Assembly (NCBI RefSeq): GCF_963678635.1
Contig: NC_087063.1
Coordinates: 72,683,617-72,747,616 of the forward strand
Length of the DNA: 64,000 nucleotides
Source of the DNA: Symsagittifera roscoffensis
Taxonomy: Eukaryota; Xenacoelomorpha; Acoela; Convolutidae
Direction of reading: 5' to 3'
Each line of letters begins with the position of its first letter. Position 1 is the first letter of the stretch. Shown one piece after another: positions 30,389 to 42,652 of the stretch. The notes below the pieces were generated by a model. The model searched no databases, was not told the DNA's origin, and worked only from the letters and a program-made list of their open reading frames with translations. The translations under genes and the position numbers were made by a program.

Positions 30389-31165
30389 TGTGCCATTCTG
30401 CCAGAAAGGCACAGCGCAACCTTCCGGCGACACGAAAGAAAACGAATAAAGGCCTTAGTAACGAAAAAGTATTGCGAAGGAGGGTAGGAATTTTCTAGAA
30501 TTTTTATTTTTAAAATTTCGATCGAAGAGTGAATATTTCTTAGAAATAGGAAAAGACGGCCATTTTGACGAAAAGGAAAAAAAAACAGAACAACGACAAA
30601 TATTGTGGAAAACGGTCGCACGAGAGACGAAAAACACGAAGCCTCTTATCGTGGCAACAACACCTGATAAGACTCTTAGCAGTGGCTATTAGTGGAGAAG
30701 GAAGCTTCAGTGGGGAAGGAATATTCCACGGAACCCTCCCGTGCCACAAATTGGGAGAGATAACAGCGTTATCTCAGGAAGATTACGGGAGCGGAGGCTT
30801 GGGTCCCAGATACTGTTGTATGGAAAGGGTCAATCCATCTCCAATGGATTTAATATAGAACTGTCACACAAAAAAATATTAAAATAGGTTGTTCGAGCCG
30901 TGTTTTTAATGGCAATCACGTAATCTGAGGATCCGAGACTCAGCTATGTGGTTGTGTTCGCATGTAAACGAAAGCTGATCAAAAGTCGTTTGACTGATGG
31001 CCTAAAAATAGTAACTTTTTACTTAGCCCTAAACAGACCAGAAAATCAACTGGCAAGGTCGAGACGGTGAAAAACGAGTAGGATTAAGGTAACTGACGCC
31101 TGCCAGTCGTTAATAGGTACTTTTTCTACGCTCCGTCGCTGTGTAGTATTTGGGCGAATGTTACA
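30389..31165 (+). repeat. 3' LTR of element B
   Basis: 777 bp, six differences from 12408-13184, same TG and CA ends. The right flank AGTTTCGCG resumes element A on the minus strand. The ORF at 31046-31300 that spans LTR and flank is a chance chimera. Confidence 0.93.
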
Positions 31166-31302
31166 AGTTTCGCGAAGATTTCTCGTTTTTATTGCTTCCG
31201 CTGCTGCTTTGATTAGCTTGGTTCTCAGTTTGTTGGTACAGAGTCTCTGACAGTAAATACGGATTATGATACTTTCAGCACTTCCACCTCGTATGGGCAT
31301 AT
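31166..31302 (-). pseudogene. Element A, right of the B insertion
   Basis: Minus-strand translation gives KAAAEAIKTRNLRET, and the codons resume on the far side of B as SDQTM. D reads KAATEAI and later TRNLSEPSDQT. So the insertion point of B lies in this codon run of A, and A also lost about 65 codons between AEAI and TRNL. Upstream of about 31302 I no longer recognise element A; gag of A is not found. Confidence 0.75.
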
Positions 31303-31906
31303 TCTGGTTTCTAAAGTCGGTTAATCTGATTTCAAACCTACAAATTTTGCCTGTAAATCAGTATCCCATTCGTTTCTGCGTAATTTAGTAAAAAAAACGC
31401 AAAAGTGCGTTTTTGCAATGATAATCACGAGAATAGGGCTTTAAAACAATACGACTTTTGACCCCAACGAGCTTTCGTTGAGGTGATCAAATTATGTCGA
31501 AAAACAGCCTACGCAATAATTTCTCCCAGTCACTTTCAGGGCAAAAATTTTCCAATTTTTTAAGGTGATACACAAAGAGCAGTGCCAGTAGCAATATAGA
31601 GAATTGCACTAGCATTACTTGATTCAAAAAATTATGAGCTTCTTAAAATATAATCTTACTTCGGAAAAATATGACCGATAACGCAACTGGGGAAAACTGA
31701 ATTAGTAAAAATTTGAGTCTACATAATTTCTTAAGTAACGCACGCCAATTATGAGTCTACATAATTGCTAACTGACGCAAGCGAATTATGACGCATTAGC
31801 AGTACCAGTCAATTTGAAAAAAGAAACTTACCAACTAACATGCTTCAATTTATAGAGCGGAAGCATTTTAACTAGTACACGAAAAAATCATAAAAGACAT
31901 CCGACC

Positions 31907-31975
31907 CAACCCAGGTTCGAACTCTCTTATTTTATTGCGGGTCTCCTTCCCTACCTCTACGCTACAGATCCATGG
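31907..31975 (-). tRNA. tRNA-like sequence (pseudo-tRNA or SINE head)
   Basis: On the minus strand TAGCGTAGAGGTAGGG fits a pol III A box and GAGTTCGAACCTGGG fits a B box, about 35 bases apart, as in a tRNA. The acceptor ends do not pair well and no clean anticodon arm is seen. T-rich DNA follows. A tRNA-derived SINE or pseudogene is more likely than a working tRNA. Confidence 0.45.
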
Positions 31976-31997
31976 TACCTTGAAGCTAAAGTGCTGC

Positions 31998-32091
31998 TTG
32001 TAATATAATAGTCTGTACTTGTAACAGTCAGTACTTGTAACAGTCTGTACTTGTATAATAGTCTATAATTGTAATAGTCTGTTACTTGTAA
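31998..32091. repeat. Minisatellite, about 16-bp unit (ACTTGTAACAGTCTGT)
   Basis: Five to six imperfect direct copies of a TCTGTACTTGTAACAG-type unit, with variants TATAATAG and TAATAG. Very short; no coding role. Confidence 0.8.
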
Positions 32092-34304
32092 CCCAAATAA
32101 AGAACCGCTGGTTGCTGTGCAACTGGCGCACAGAAATGGCAAGAAAACTGTAATTTTTATCTGCAAAGACATTTTTGTATCGTATAAGGTTTTATTTTTT
32201 TTTGGAGGAGCAGGGTCGAGGGAAAAACCAAAATTAACTGCACTATGAACATACAAATAGCTTTCAAAAACATCAAATTTACTTACTTTATAGAAACATA
32301 TACTGACTTCTAGCAAAAAGCGGCTCTTCGCTCTAACTTAAATTAAAAGCAAGACTTTCGAAAATTTGTTCTCGAAATTAAAACAAATTTTCTGGAACTT
32401 TTGATAGATAGTGAGACTCATGTAGAACGTGTTTTATCAAAAAGCTAAAAACAACTGATGCCTTCAGAGACGTTTAGAAGGAAGATCTTGGTCGATATTT
32501 TGTAAACTGAGACGCCAAAGAAAGGCAAACAAGTACCAAAACAACAAGTGACTTAAGTTCTCGTCACCTCATTTCTTTTTTCAAAACATTGGTAAGGGAA
32601 TATTTGTTGTAGGGCGTTTCAGTTTACGTCCGGCAAACGCCTGCTAACGATTTTCTTGAACTTTTTAAAAAATTTTGTACAAATTCTCATTCGGCATCAG
32701 TTATCATAAAATTTTGGCCAAAATATACAAAACGCCTAGGCGAATGCTTAAATTTTGTCAAATAGAGGATAAATTACTTGAAAAGACATTACTTGACAAG
32801 ACATGGCGTTTAAATTCAGGCCGACAAAGTTCGACACGTCCTAAGCTTTCATTGCTTAGAGGGTAATACTAGGCAAATAAAAAAATGAGCAGCCCTGCTG
32901 ATGCATAAAGTATTTATCGACAGATAATGGCTGAAACTTTATGATTGTTATCGTAGTAGCGTCGTTGACGACTTTGGTTGTTTGGTTCGGCTGATAGTGG
33001 TTTTAGTCTCGCCCAAAATTAATAACCCCAGCGGGATAGTAAGGGCATGCACTAGCGTGAGTTATTTGAGCGTCGGTTTAACTCTGGACTCGTCGGAATT
33101 GAGCTCGCATTTTGTGTTGTTGTGAGGCGAGCATCCTCCGTCAAGCTAATTAGTTCTTTCAAGGGAGTTGAGCTCTCCCACTCCTTCGTACTATGTGAGC
33201 TGAAGCTGTTCAGCTAAACGAAGGTCCCAGTCCATAGACTGAGAGTATTAAAATCTGTCGGAAAAATGAATAATTGGTGCGCGTCATGAGGCCCTAGATT
33301 GCAGACAGTGCATATTTGGTAACTTTTGGGTCAATTCTGTTTAGGTAGTTATTCAAGTTGGGTGAATATCCGAGGCGGATCTGTGCAAGTGAGCACCTAC
33401 CCTCGCGTCAGAGATTTTCTTCTTCGAGGCTGACTCCAGGATTCGTCAGAACCAAAAGTTTACTGTGGTGACTCTCAGTAAAGTATCTCACAGTTTTAGT
33501 ATGCATATGTTTGATTAATTCTACGAACTGAATCGGTTAGCGGGAGTACTTCATGCTCATACTTTGTTTTCAGACTAGCTGTCAGTATTCGTCTGCTGTT
33601 TGATTCTAAGGTTCTATATTCTGCACGCTACGGAAGATCGCTTCCCAGGAGAGTTGTTTAGCAGGCAATTCATTGTGCGCTCAAACAGGGAGAAATTCAG
33701 TTTCATCGTGTAAATGATCTATGTTCGTCCTTTAACATATTCAGCTATAGTTCTAAAGCATTGTTTTGTTTGACTTCAAGTTTTGACCAATTGGTGTTGC
33801 TTAAACTTGGGGACCAGAAAGGTGCGGCGTAGTTCTTACGCTACGACTGATTGCTTAAAAGCTGATGGCAAGTGTTTAATTTGGCACCCTATTTTGGTAT
33901 TTGCTAGTTTTTTGAGGTTGTTATTTCTGGCCTGAACTGGTGCGCTAACATTGAGAGCATTAATTCCAAATGTGAACATGTTATCGTAGCTAACACCCAA
34001 GATTTAGGGGTCTTTTGATGTTTTTAGTCGGTATCCTCAAAAATTGACTTTGGTTTCGTAGTAATTACTTCGGCAACCCAAGAAAAAAAACATTTACAAT
34101 GGACTTGTTTTCAAGGGATAATCATTTGGATGTGCACCTGAAGTTAGTACTGTTATGTCACCAGCATCCCTAGGAGCACCCTGACAACACCCAATTACAG
34201 GGTTGGGATTTTCTGAAAACTATGAAAAAAAAAATAATTGTCGTTTCTCTTAAACTGAAAGTACTACGGTGTTCATAATTAAGGCAAAAATCGCAACACC
34301 GGAA

Positions 34305-36660
34305 AGAGACTGACAGCATTCCACTAATGTGTTGCTAATTCTAAATTTGGTGAAAAAAACACTGAATTTCAACTGGAAAAAAAAAGAAAAAAACTCTTAA
34401 CCATGCATGATACGATATGGCTTAAACATGAAAACAAATTCTCCCGTAGAACATGCAAAAATATTACGTTGAAAAAGTTTAAACATGCCGAGATAGTGAA
34501 ACCCGCATTTAAAACTATGATAAATTATAGATAATAAATAATTGAAAATAGTTGTCTTCAATTATTAACGACAGACTAACTAAGACCAAACCACGTTTAT
34601 AGGATTCCCAAAACAATACACACACATAATCGAAAAAAAACGACCAAAACTTCAAAGACTTAAAAATTTTGTTGAAAAGATTTGTCAAAGGGCGCTAAAA
34701 TTTGTGGTGCACGTGCTATAACGATGCCATTGATGCTGAATGAAATCTGTCAACAGGTGCTAAAATTTATTGTGAATGAGCTATGTCAATTAGCTAAAAT
34801 TTTGGTCAAAGTGTTTGGAAAGAGATGCCGAAAATAATTTAGGATAATTTCCCAGCATATACCGAAATTCCTTAGTCATACATAATCAATCCAAAAGTTT
34901 GCACCGCTACCAGTTTGACATTGTTATTGTTGTTACATCAACTCCCTTCCCCGAACCTTTCAGTTGGAGGACACACAAACAAAAACAGAAATATGGAGCC
35001 CTAGTTCTCAAGAAAAAAAATAATCAAAGGCTCTTTTTCCTTTTCTCCCCACCTCACACGAGCATCAATTTTATGGTTCAACAAGTGGTCTTACAAAGGT
35101 TGATTATAACGACCAAAAATGTTTGTCATTGCCTAATTAGTCTGCATGTCAATTTTCATGACCATTGGACGATGTGAACAGTAATTTTAGTTATAGAAAT
35201 TTGCAGGTAGTGGGAAAACAAAAAAGAGCCTAATAAAAGGAATAGCCAGTTCCAGTGCAAGCAGCACAGAAAATTCCGATCATATTTAAAAAAAAACAAG
35301 GTTAGCCGGTTATTGAGAATGAAGCACAGAATGTTCCGATCAGTCTTAAAAACGGAAAAAAATTGTTTGTAATAATCGCGGTTTTTTCCGCGTGGTGTGA
35401 TAAAAAAAGATCAGAACGAAAGATTTAAACATAGGCATATTCGACATTCATAGTAAAAAAAGCTAATTGGAGTAAATTGACATAAAAAACGAAAAAAAAA
35501 TATTAAAAAAAAAAAATTCTCAATTTTCTCAAAATGGCGCTTTACTTCCTTTAACTCGAGTACCTTTACTCGAGTAAAACTAAGTTTTCGCGGTTTAAAT
35601 GAGCAGAAATAACTTTTTATGAGCCTGCACGCTCACCTAATTAGCTCGAAATTAGATCAAAATTGGAACACTTAAAACTTTTTTTCCCAACAGAGAATTT
35701 TTTTCATAATTTTTCAATGTTGTTCAAATCACGACTGAAAGGTCTTTAATACGACCTATCACTTGACCCATTCCGATGGCTATTTGCGGTATCATAGGAA
35801 AAAAATTTAAAAAATAAAACACAGCCGAATACAAAGTTCCTCCTCATTATTCAATTGATTTGGTCGGAACAATTACAAAAACGTTTTTTTTCTTGTTCCT
35901 TTTCAAATTTGTGTCACTTTTCTTCCATCGTATGATGCGAAAATTAAAAACACGTGTATATAGTTAATAACTTAAGCATAATCGACAACATGTCTACATA
36001 CAGAAAAAAAAAATAAAAAAAAAATTTTCCGGAACAATTTTCTAGAATTTTTTTCCTTATTTTTGGCACCACAAGTTTTAATTTGTTGGATGAAGGAGTC
36101 GGCAAGGAGGCGATAAATGAGGTTTTCAGAACTAGTTTTCATTTTAAGTAAAATCAAGTTTTTTGGCCTGATTGACCAATTTCCACACCTAACGAGCGAC
36201 ACACCATCGCTTTACTCGCTCGAAAGAGGACTCAAAATAAGAAAACTCAGACAGGTTTTTCTTGACACTTGGACACCTTGAAGAAAAATTTTGATTGTCT
36301 GTCGATCACCATAACAAGAAATTTAATATGATATATCATTGACCAATTCCGACGATTATTTGTTTTACCTAATTTTGAGTGAAAAAATAAACCGAACCCG
36401 AATTTTTTTCAATTTCCTTCCAATTTTCAAAAAACGGAACGGAACACTAAGCCTTGAAAAAAACAATTGAGAAAACGAGGTTGAAACTCACGACCTTCAT
36501 CTTCATGGGCAGGCATTGTAACAATAGATCACTGGCTTATATCTACTCTCTGTCACACATGTCAAAAAAAAAACAAGAAAACAGTATTAAAACTGATGAC
36601 CTTATGCTGCTTCGAAGGTAGACTTAAGCTTCTCAATCAACAGACCCAACGGTCCAAAAC
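34305..36660. repeat. 2.35-kb tandem duplication, copy 1 (non-coding)
   Basis: Starts CTGACAGCATTCCACTAA and ends GGTCCAAAACTAC. The same sequence follows at 36661-38975 with moderate divergence and many A-run length changes. Contents are AT-rich with A and T runs of 8-10 and a tRNA-like piece near the right end. The parallel open frames in both copies (for example 35972-36202 and 38184-38522, minus) differ in length through frameshifts, which argues against coding. Confidence 0.88.
36478..36545 (-). tRNA. tRNA-like sequence in duplication copy 1
   Basis: Minus strand has AGCCAGTGATCTATTG, TTACAATGCC and, 25 bases on, GAGTTTCAACCTCG, which resemble A and B boxes of a tRNA-derived SINE. The same is found at 38795-38862, with GGGTTTCAACCCCG as B box. 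The D arm is degenerate. Confidence 0.35.
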
Positions 36661-38975
36661 TACCTGACAGCATTCCACTAAAGTTTGGCTAATTTTAAAT
36701 TTGGTGAAAAAAAACACTGAATTTCAACTGAAAAAAAAAATCTTAACCATTGCATGATACGATATGGCTTAAACATGAAAACAAATTCTCCCGTTGAACA
36801 TGTAAAAATAATACGTTGAAAAAGTTTAAACATGCCGAGATAGTGAAACCCGCATTTAAAACTATGATAAATTATAGATAATAAATAATTGAAAATAGTT
36901 GTCTTCAATTATTAACGACAGACTAACTAAGACCAAACCACGTTTATAGGATTCCCAAAACAATACAAACACACATAATCGAAATAAAAACGACCAAAAT
37001 TTCAAAGACCCAAAATGATGTTGAAAAGATTTGTCAAAGGGCGCTAAAATTTGTGGTGCACGTGCTATAACGATGCCATTGATGCTGAATGAAATCTGTC
37101 AACGGGTGCTAAAATTTATTGTGAATGAGCTATGTCAATTAGCTAAACTTTTGGTCAAAGTGTTTGGAAAGAGATACCGAAGACAATTTAGGATAATTTC
37201 CCAGCATATACCGAAATTCCTTAGTCATACATAATCAATCCAAAAGTTTGCACCGCTACCAGTTTGACATTGTTATTGTTGTTACATCAACTCCCTCCCC
37301 CGAACCTTTCAGTTGGAGGACACACAAACAAAAACAGAAATATGGAGCCCTAGTTCGCGAGAAAAAAAAATAATCAAAGGCTCTTTTTCCTTTTCTCCCC
37401 ACGTCACACGAGCATCAATTTTATGGTTCAACAAGTGGTCTTACAAAGGTTGATTATAACGACCAAAAATGTTTGTCATTGCCTAATTAGTCTGCATGTC
37501 AATTTTCATGACCATTGGACGATGTGAACAGTAATTATAGTTATAGAAAATTGCAGGTGGTGGCAAACGAAAAAGAGCCTAATAAAAGGAATAGCCAGTT
37601 CCAGTGCAAGCAGTGCAGAATATTCCGATCATATTTTTAGAAAAAACAAGGTTAGCCGGTTATTGAGAATGAAGCTCAGAATGTTCCGATCAGTCTTATA
37701 AAACGGAAAAAATTGTTTGTAATAATCGCCGTTTTTTCTGCGTGGTGTGATAAAAAAAGATCAGAACGAAAGATTTAAACATAGACATATTCGACATTCA
37801 TAGTAAAAAAGGCTAATTGGAGTAAATTGACATAAAAACGAAAAAAAAAAAAACAATAAAAAAATTTTTCTCAATTTTCTCAAAATGGCGCTTTACTTCC
37901 TTTAACTTGAGTAAAACTAAGTTTTCGCGGTTTAAATGAGCAGAAATAACTTTTTATGAGCCTGCACGCTCACCTAATTAGCTCGAAATTAGATCCAAAA
38001 TGTAACACTTACAACCTTTTTTTCCCGACAGAGAATTTTTTTCATAATTTTTTTATGTTGTTCAAATCACGACTGAAAGGTCTTCAATATGACATATCAC
38101 TTGACCCATTTCGATGGCTATTTGCGGTACCATGGAAAAAAAAGAAAAAAAACACAGCCGAATACAAAGTACCTCCTCATTTTTCAATTGATTTGGTCGG
38201 AACAATTACAAAAACGTTTTTTTTTCTTGTTCCTTTTCAAATTGGTGTCACTTTTTTCCATGGTATGATGCGAAAAATAAAAACAGGTGTATATAGTTAA
38301 TACATTAAGCATAATTGACAATATGTCTACAAACAGAAAAAAAAATTTCCGCAACAATTTTCTACAATTTTTTTCCTTATTTTTAGCACCACAAGTTTTA
38401 ATTTGTTGGATGAAGGAGTCGGCAAGGAGGCGATAAATGAGGTTTTCAGAACTAGTTTTCATTTTAAGTAAAATCAAGTTTTTTGGCCTGATTGACCAAT
38501 TTTCACACCTAACGAGCGACACACCATCGCTTTACTCGCTCGAAAAAGGACTCAAACTAAGAAAACTCAGACAGGTTTTTCTTGACACTGGGACACCTTG
38601 AAGACAAATTTTGATTGTCTGTCGAATCACGATTACAAGAATTTTAATATGATATATCATTGACCAATTCCGACGATTATTTGTTTTGCCTAATTTTGCG
38701 TGAAAAAATAAACCAAAGCCGAATACAAAATTCCTTCCAATTTTCAAAAAACGGAACGGAACACTAGGCCTTGAAAAAAAAACAATTGAGAAAACGGGGT
38801 TGAAACCCAAGACCTTCATCTTCATGAGCAGGCATTGTAACAATAGATCACTGGCTTATATTTATTCTCTGTCACACATTCCAAAAAAAACAAGAAAACA
38901 GGATTAAAACTTATGACCTTATGCTTCGAAGGTAGACTTAAGCTTCCCAATCAACAGAACCAACGGTCCAAAACT
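36661..38975. repeat. 2.35-kb tandem duplication, copy 2 (non-coding)
   Basis: Direct copy of 34305-36660. The right end GGTCCAAAACTAC is followed by unrelated sequence (TTGATGATC). A CGAGTA-type repeat near 35557 (CTCGAGTACCTTTACTCGAGTA) is shortened here. No gene supported. Confidence 0.88.
38795..38862 (-). tRNA. tRNA-like sequence in duplication copy 2
   Basis: Duplicate of the tRNA-like piece at 36478-36545. Its B-box-like segment GGGTTTCAACCCC is closer to consensus and self-complementary at the stem. Probably a SINE head carried along by the 2.35-kb duplication. Confidence 0.35.
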
Positions 38976-39555
38976 ACTTGATGATCAAAAACTTTTTAGG
39001 TACAACAAAACCTCTTAACTTCTTTCATTACTACAATCGAATTACCGGAATTTCAGAGCTGTGGTCAAGATCTATTGAGTTTTTGAAATTATTTGCTTAG
39101 GTTAACTTTGACAGCTATATAGAGATAATTTGAATATCAGGATAACCTATCTGTTATGGATCAAACATGCTGTCTTACAAAAACAAATTTTAAAAAATTT
39201 ACCCAAAACTTTTGAACAAGGTTCGCGTGTTTTTAGGCAATAAGACACCTATTGGGGCTTGCTTATTTCCACTATAGCAGGGGGTATTTTAGTAGCTTTT
39301 AAGTTGTGAAGATTCCAAAATTTTATGTCGTAAGCGCACAACGAATAGAATCCGACTGATTGAGGTGCAATAGCACAGGAGATAATGTCTCTGGCTCTGG
39401 AGCCAATGGCTATAGAGCCTATGATTCTCAACCTCATAAGTGAATTGACTGTAAATTAAAACGACTGTTACATCGGGTTTTGTGGCTCGCTGGGGTGTTT
39501 TTATGATATCATGACTACGGGACACTAATTCGGGCTTTATATCCATTTTAGAATA
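38976..39555. other. Non-coding interval left of element C
   Basis: 580 bp of AT-rich sequence with no supported gene. The minus-strand frames at 39249-39546 are short and overlap each other without similarity to the elements. Confidence 0.5.
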
Positions 39556-40451
39556 TGTAACAGTCGCCTACTTCGGTCACATATGAGGCTTAAGAAAAAT
39601 AGGCCCTATAACCATTGGCTCAAGAGTCAGGGACACTATCTCTTGTGTTTTTCTACCTCAAGAACGGTCGGAGCCAATTCGGTTCGCTTGCGACATTAGA
39701 CTAGAACCCGTAACAGCTTAAAGGCTACTACCAAAATATCCCCACACTCTAGAAAATAAGAACGTCCCCATACTTAGGTCTCAAAATACCCAAAATACAT
39801 GAACGCCGTTAAAAACATGGTCGGAACAATCCGTTAAGTTACTTTTTATTGGACAGTGGAACTTTGATCCATTTCAGATGGATCAACCCAAAACTCGCCT
39901 TATCTCAACATAACAATCATAAAACACACTCGAGAAATTTAAATTAGGGACTCACATGTTGATGCACTCGAGTACAGGGAGTAATTAAATTGGTAAGCAA
40001 CTCAAGAATTAGATAATATAACTAGATAAGTTTAATACTGGTCAGTTTTGGTAACAGAAGTAAATTCTGGCTCTAGAATTGGAGTTTTTGTATGAACCAT
40101 TGGGTCACTCAAGCTGTCCACCTTTCCATTGAAGGTTCACTCTAGTTTGTTCCGAATAGTTGTTCTCTCTTCTTTTTATTATCTCTCTTCCTATTCCGGG
40201 ATAAGACAGCTCTACTCGTGTCCTATTTTATATCTGGAAATTGCGAATAGTAATTTCCTGCTGTTTTTCTTGAGTATTTTCCGGCAATTGTAAAGTCGGA
40301 TGTTCTCTTTTTCACTTCTTGTTTTCAGTTGGTACGAGAAAATTGAGCATGACAGGCTCCATTCGAAATTTTGAAAATTAAAACTTCACTCCAAAATTAC
40401 GTATTTTCGTGTCTCTCAAGGTCAAACTTCCAGACTTGACCGACTGGCACA
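39556..40451 (-). repeat. 3' LTR of element C
   Basis: 896 bp read on the minus strand from TGTGCCAGTCGGTC to GGCGACTGTTACA. The ends match the B LTR (TGTGCCATTC, GGGCGAATGTTACA) and the solo LTR, but the interior is strongly diverged, so C belongs to another subfamily or an older wave. Its partner LTR is not in the window. Confidence 0.8.
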
Positions 40452-40480
40452 TACTCCCCGGACTCAAGATCGATGTCCTC
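40452..40480 (-). promoter_or_regulatory. 3' polypurine tract of element C
   Basis: Minus strand: GAGGACATCGATCTTGAG, TCCGGGGAGTA, then the LTR. It shares GGACATCGAT and GTCCGGGGAGTA with B, despite the diverged LTR, which shows strong constraint on this block. Confidence 0.85.
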
Positions 40481-40983
40481 ATTGCGTGCTGTCTTTGTCA
40501 GTGAATCCCCAGAAGCCCGAGTGTCACTCAAGATACAGTGCCAGTGGTCATTTACAGAAGTTTGCAGCAGACTTAAGTTTATCTACCTTCCAAAATTCAC
40601 GACCATTTCACACTATCGCTAAACAGCAATCAAAATCTGCACACACCTGCACCTTATGAATTCCCGCTTTTCAAGCTGGTGATTTAAAAATTTTTTTGTC
40701 CTATTCAATCAGGAAATTGTCATGCAGCATTTTGATTTATATAATAGATCTAGCATATTAATAACAATATCTTATTTGTTAAAATTTCTTTTTCGTGAAC
40801 CCAGATTTCATCCGAGTTCACCCTCGAGCCCCCTCCCTCTCAAGACTCAAGACTCTAGAATTTTCCTTTTGAGCCACTGGCTCACCTCGTGTTCTTCGCC
40901 CTCGAGGTACCCGATCCAGATACTCTTGACACTGTGATCTGTTCTAATAGTGCCTCTTCGTCATCGGAGCTGATCACTATCTC
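40481..40983 (-). other. 3' untranslated region of element C
   Basis: About 500 bp between ORF2 and the PPT. AT-rich with a C-rich patch (40815-40860 on the plus strand). The plus-strand frame at 40722-40937 is not supported as a gene. Confidence 0.6.
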
Positions 40984-41560
40984 CTACCAAGCCTTCAGCT
41001 GTTCATAGGATCGCATCCACTCCCTTTGCTCTTGCAATCTCTTCGCTTGATTCGGTAAGCTCTTCACCTTCGACTCCCGGTTCAAACAGAAGGAATTGTG
41101 AAGACTCAGGCTTACATTCTTCGCAGGGTCCTCCTCCAGTATTGACTCCCTCGCTCTAGTGTTGTCTCTGGATATTCTTCTCACTCTTTTCCACCCCGTC
41201 GTGATCGCATTTCGATGGGTCAGCAGAGGTCTCTTGAAGGCATCTGGTCCTATCTCGGCCTGGAATTGTCGATATTCCTTTTGATGTTTCCTCATGTGAT
41301 CCTTCGTCGCTACATATAACCAGGATGTTAACGTCGCGCAAAACCAAGGAAAGAATCTCAAGCGGCTCCACACGTGTCTGACTTCCATTGGTATGGCAAA
41401 CACCTTGCATGCTGTCTCGAACAACTCAAGTCTCCTGCTGTAATCTATCGCGTGAATCGACTCTGCTGTAGGCGTCTTCGATTTTCGATACTTTTCTACG
41501 TTTTCTTCCATCCATCGCAGAGCCAGCATTGTGCTCACCACCAAGATAGTCACTTTTTGT
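40984..41560 (-). pseudogene. ORF2 C-terminal end, element C
   Basis: 189 codons, the counterpart of 28960-29574 in B: VSTMLALRWMEE against VSAMLAVIWLEA, LELFETACKVFAIPMEVRHVWSRLRFFPWF, LTHRNAITT, VSLSLHNSFCLNRE. Broken from the preceding frame by a frameshift near 41555, where the other frame reads on into unrelated residues after GLPERASTK. Function unknown; see the B entry. Confidence 0.8.
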
Positions 41561-42652
41561 TGATGCTCGTTCGGGTAATCCCAACGACCTGATTTCTTCT
41601 ACATCCCAGATCACGCAGAGATTGGCTCGGTCTGGCTGCCACACTGTCTGCGCCAGACAGTGGCATGGACAATCCCCGTGTGTGAGGTCGATGCTCCTAA
41701 GATTGCGTTCTCCCGAGGCTTCCAGGAGAGGCTCAAGTTCCATCATCTTCTCGTGTATCACGTCGACTTCTCCCAAGTTAGGGGCACCTACCATGGGTTT
41801 CCCAATCACGTTTTGTCTCTCGAGGTCACTTGTATTTTCGCTCTCCAAGCCTAGAAGTTCTTCACCCCAGATTTCACTCAAGTCATCCCTTTGTTCTTTA
41901 GGCACTGTTCCTCTGACCTTCCTCAACAGCTTGTGTGAATGATGTGACACCCGAGCTAGTCTTACACATTTGGGCACTGAGAAGGCTTTGTCTATCAATA
42001 CCCTCTGGTTGGACACTTCTACCATCGCCATGTGTAATGGATAGTGGCTGCCACATAGGTTGGCCATCACTGACCCCACTAGGGACTTCGCATTTAGAGG
42101 CAGTCCATAGGCTTCGCTCATGGGAAATCCCATCTCCGCTTCGAGTCCAACCTTCCAACTCTTGATGTGTTTCTGGGTCACTTGCAACACTCGGGGCCAT
42201 GACTCCACGCTCAACACGGTCACCAAGTGGTGTTCTGACTCTAGCCTCTCCAGTGACTGAAGGCTACTCATTCTTGAGAAGAATCCCAGAGCTGTTGCTA
42301 GGTTTACAGTGGTACTCGCGTAACACTCAGCCCTTATCTGTATCTCACTTTTCTCCCTTTCGGTGATATCTTCAAACCAGGTGACTAGGTCTTCTTTCTG
42401 GAAAGACTGTATCCTGACGCACGATCGTCCATCACAGGTGTGCTCGCCATTCCCACACGTCGAGTCAAGACAACTGCCCGGCTCCATCTTCCTTACCGAC
42501 CCTGCTCCACTCGTGATCCCACTTGACTCCTTCATATGAGGCAGGATCAGTCTATGTACTATACTCAAGGTCGCTAAATCTTCATCCTCTGTCGGCGCCA
42601 ATCTCACTCGCTCAGTGACTTCCTCGATCAGGCTCGCATGGGGATGTGGACA
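41552..42652 (-). pseudogene. ORF2 segment, element C (393-codon frame)
   Basis: Matches B from about 27895 to 28960, including NLATALGFFSRMSSLQSLERLE, AEMGFPMSEAYGLP, VPKCVRLARVS, EPLLEASG and PCHCLAQT with WDVEE. Here EPLLEASG and PCHCLAQT are in one frame, which shows that the split in B near 28830 is a lesion of B. The Cys-rich patch reads CLDSTCGNGEHTCDGRSC, with more cysteines than in B. It opens just after a TAG at 42653 where B has Trp, in the same phase as the segment before that stop. Confidence 0.85.

Larger units (their letters stand above)
12408..31165 (+). mobile_element. Element B: giant LTR retrotransposon with accessory ORF2 (18.76 kb)
   Basis: Two 777-bp direct LTRs (12408-13184 and 30389-31165) with TG/CA ends differ at six positions that I can count. 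A purine tract (GGGGAGTA) abuts only the right LTR, as expected for a 3' PPT. The flanks are the two halves of one minus-strand codon run of element A, and the target repeat is AGT (AGTT if the first LTR base is counted). So everything in between entered as one unit: leader, gag, truncated integrase, macro-like domain and the 8.8-kb ORF2. Most of pol is deleted, so B cannot have supplied its own RT after that deletion. Relative to D, about 5.1 kb is missing. Confidence 0.93.
31303..34304. other. Non-coding AT-rich interval
   Basis: About 3 kb without a credible gene. It contains a tRNA-like sequence (31907-31975, minus), a 16-bp minisatellite (31998-32091), and otherwise unique-looking AT-rich DNA. 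Small open frames (up to 119 codons) show no similarity to the elements and no coding pattern that I can support. Confidence 0.6.

Noticed and set aside
31046-31300. 84-codon minus-strand ORF
   Set aside because: Chimera of element A flank and reverse strand of the B 3' LTR.
35972-38522. Small ORFs in the 2.35-kb repeats as genes
   Set aside because: The two copies differ by frameshifting indels in A/T runs and have no known similarity.
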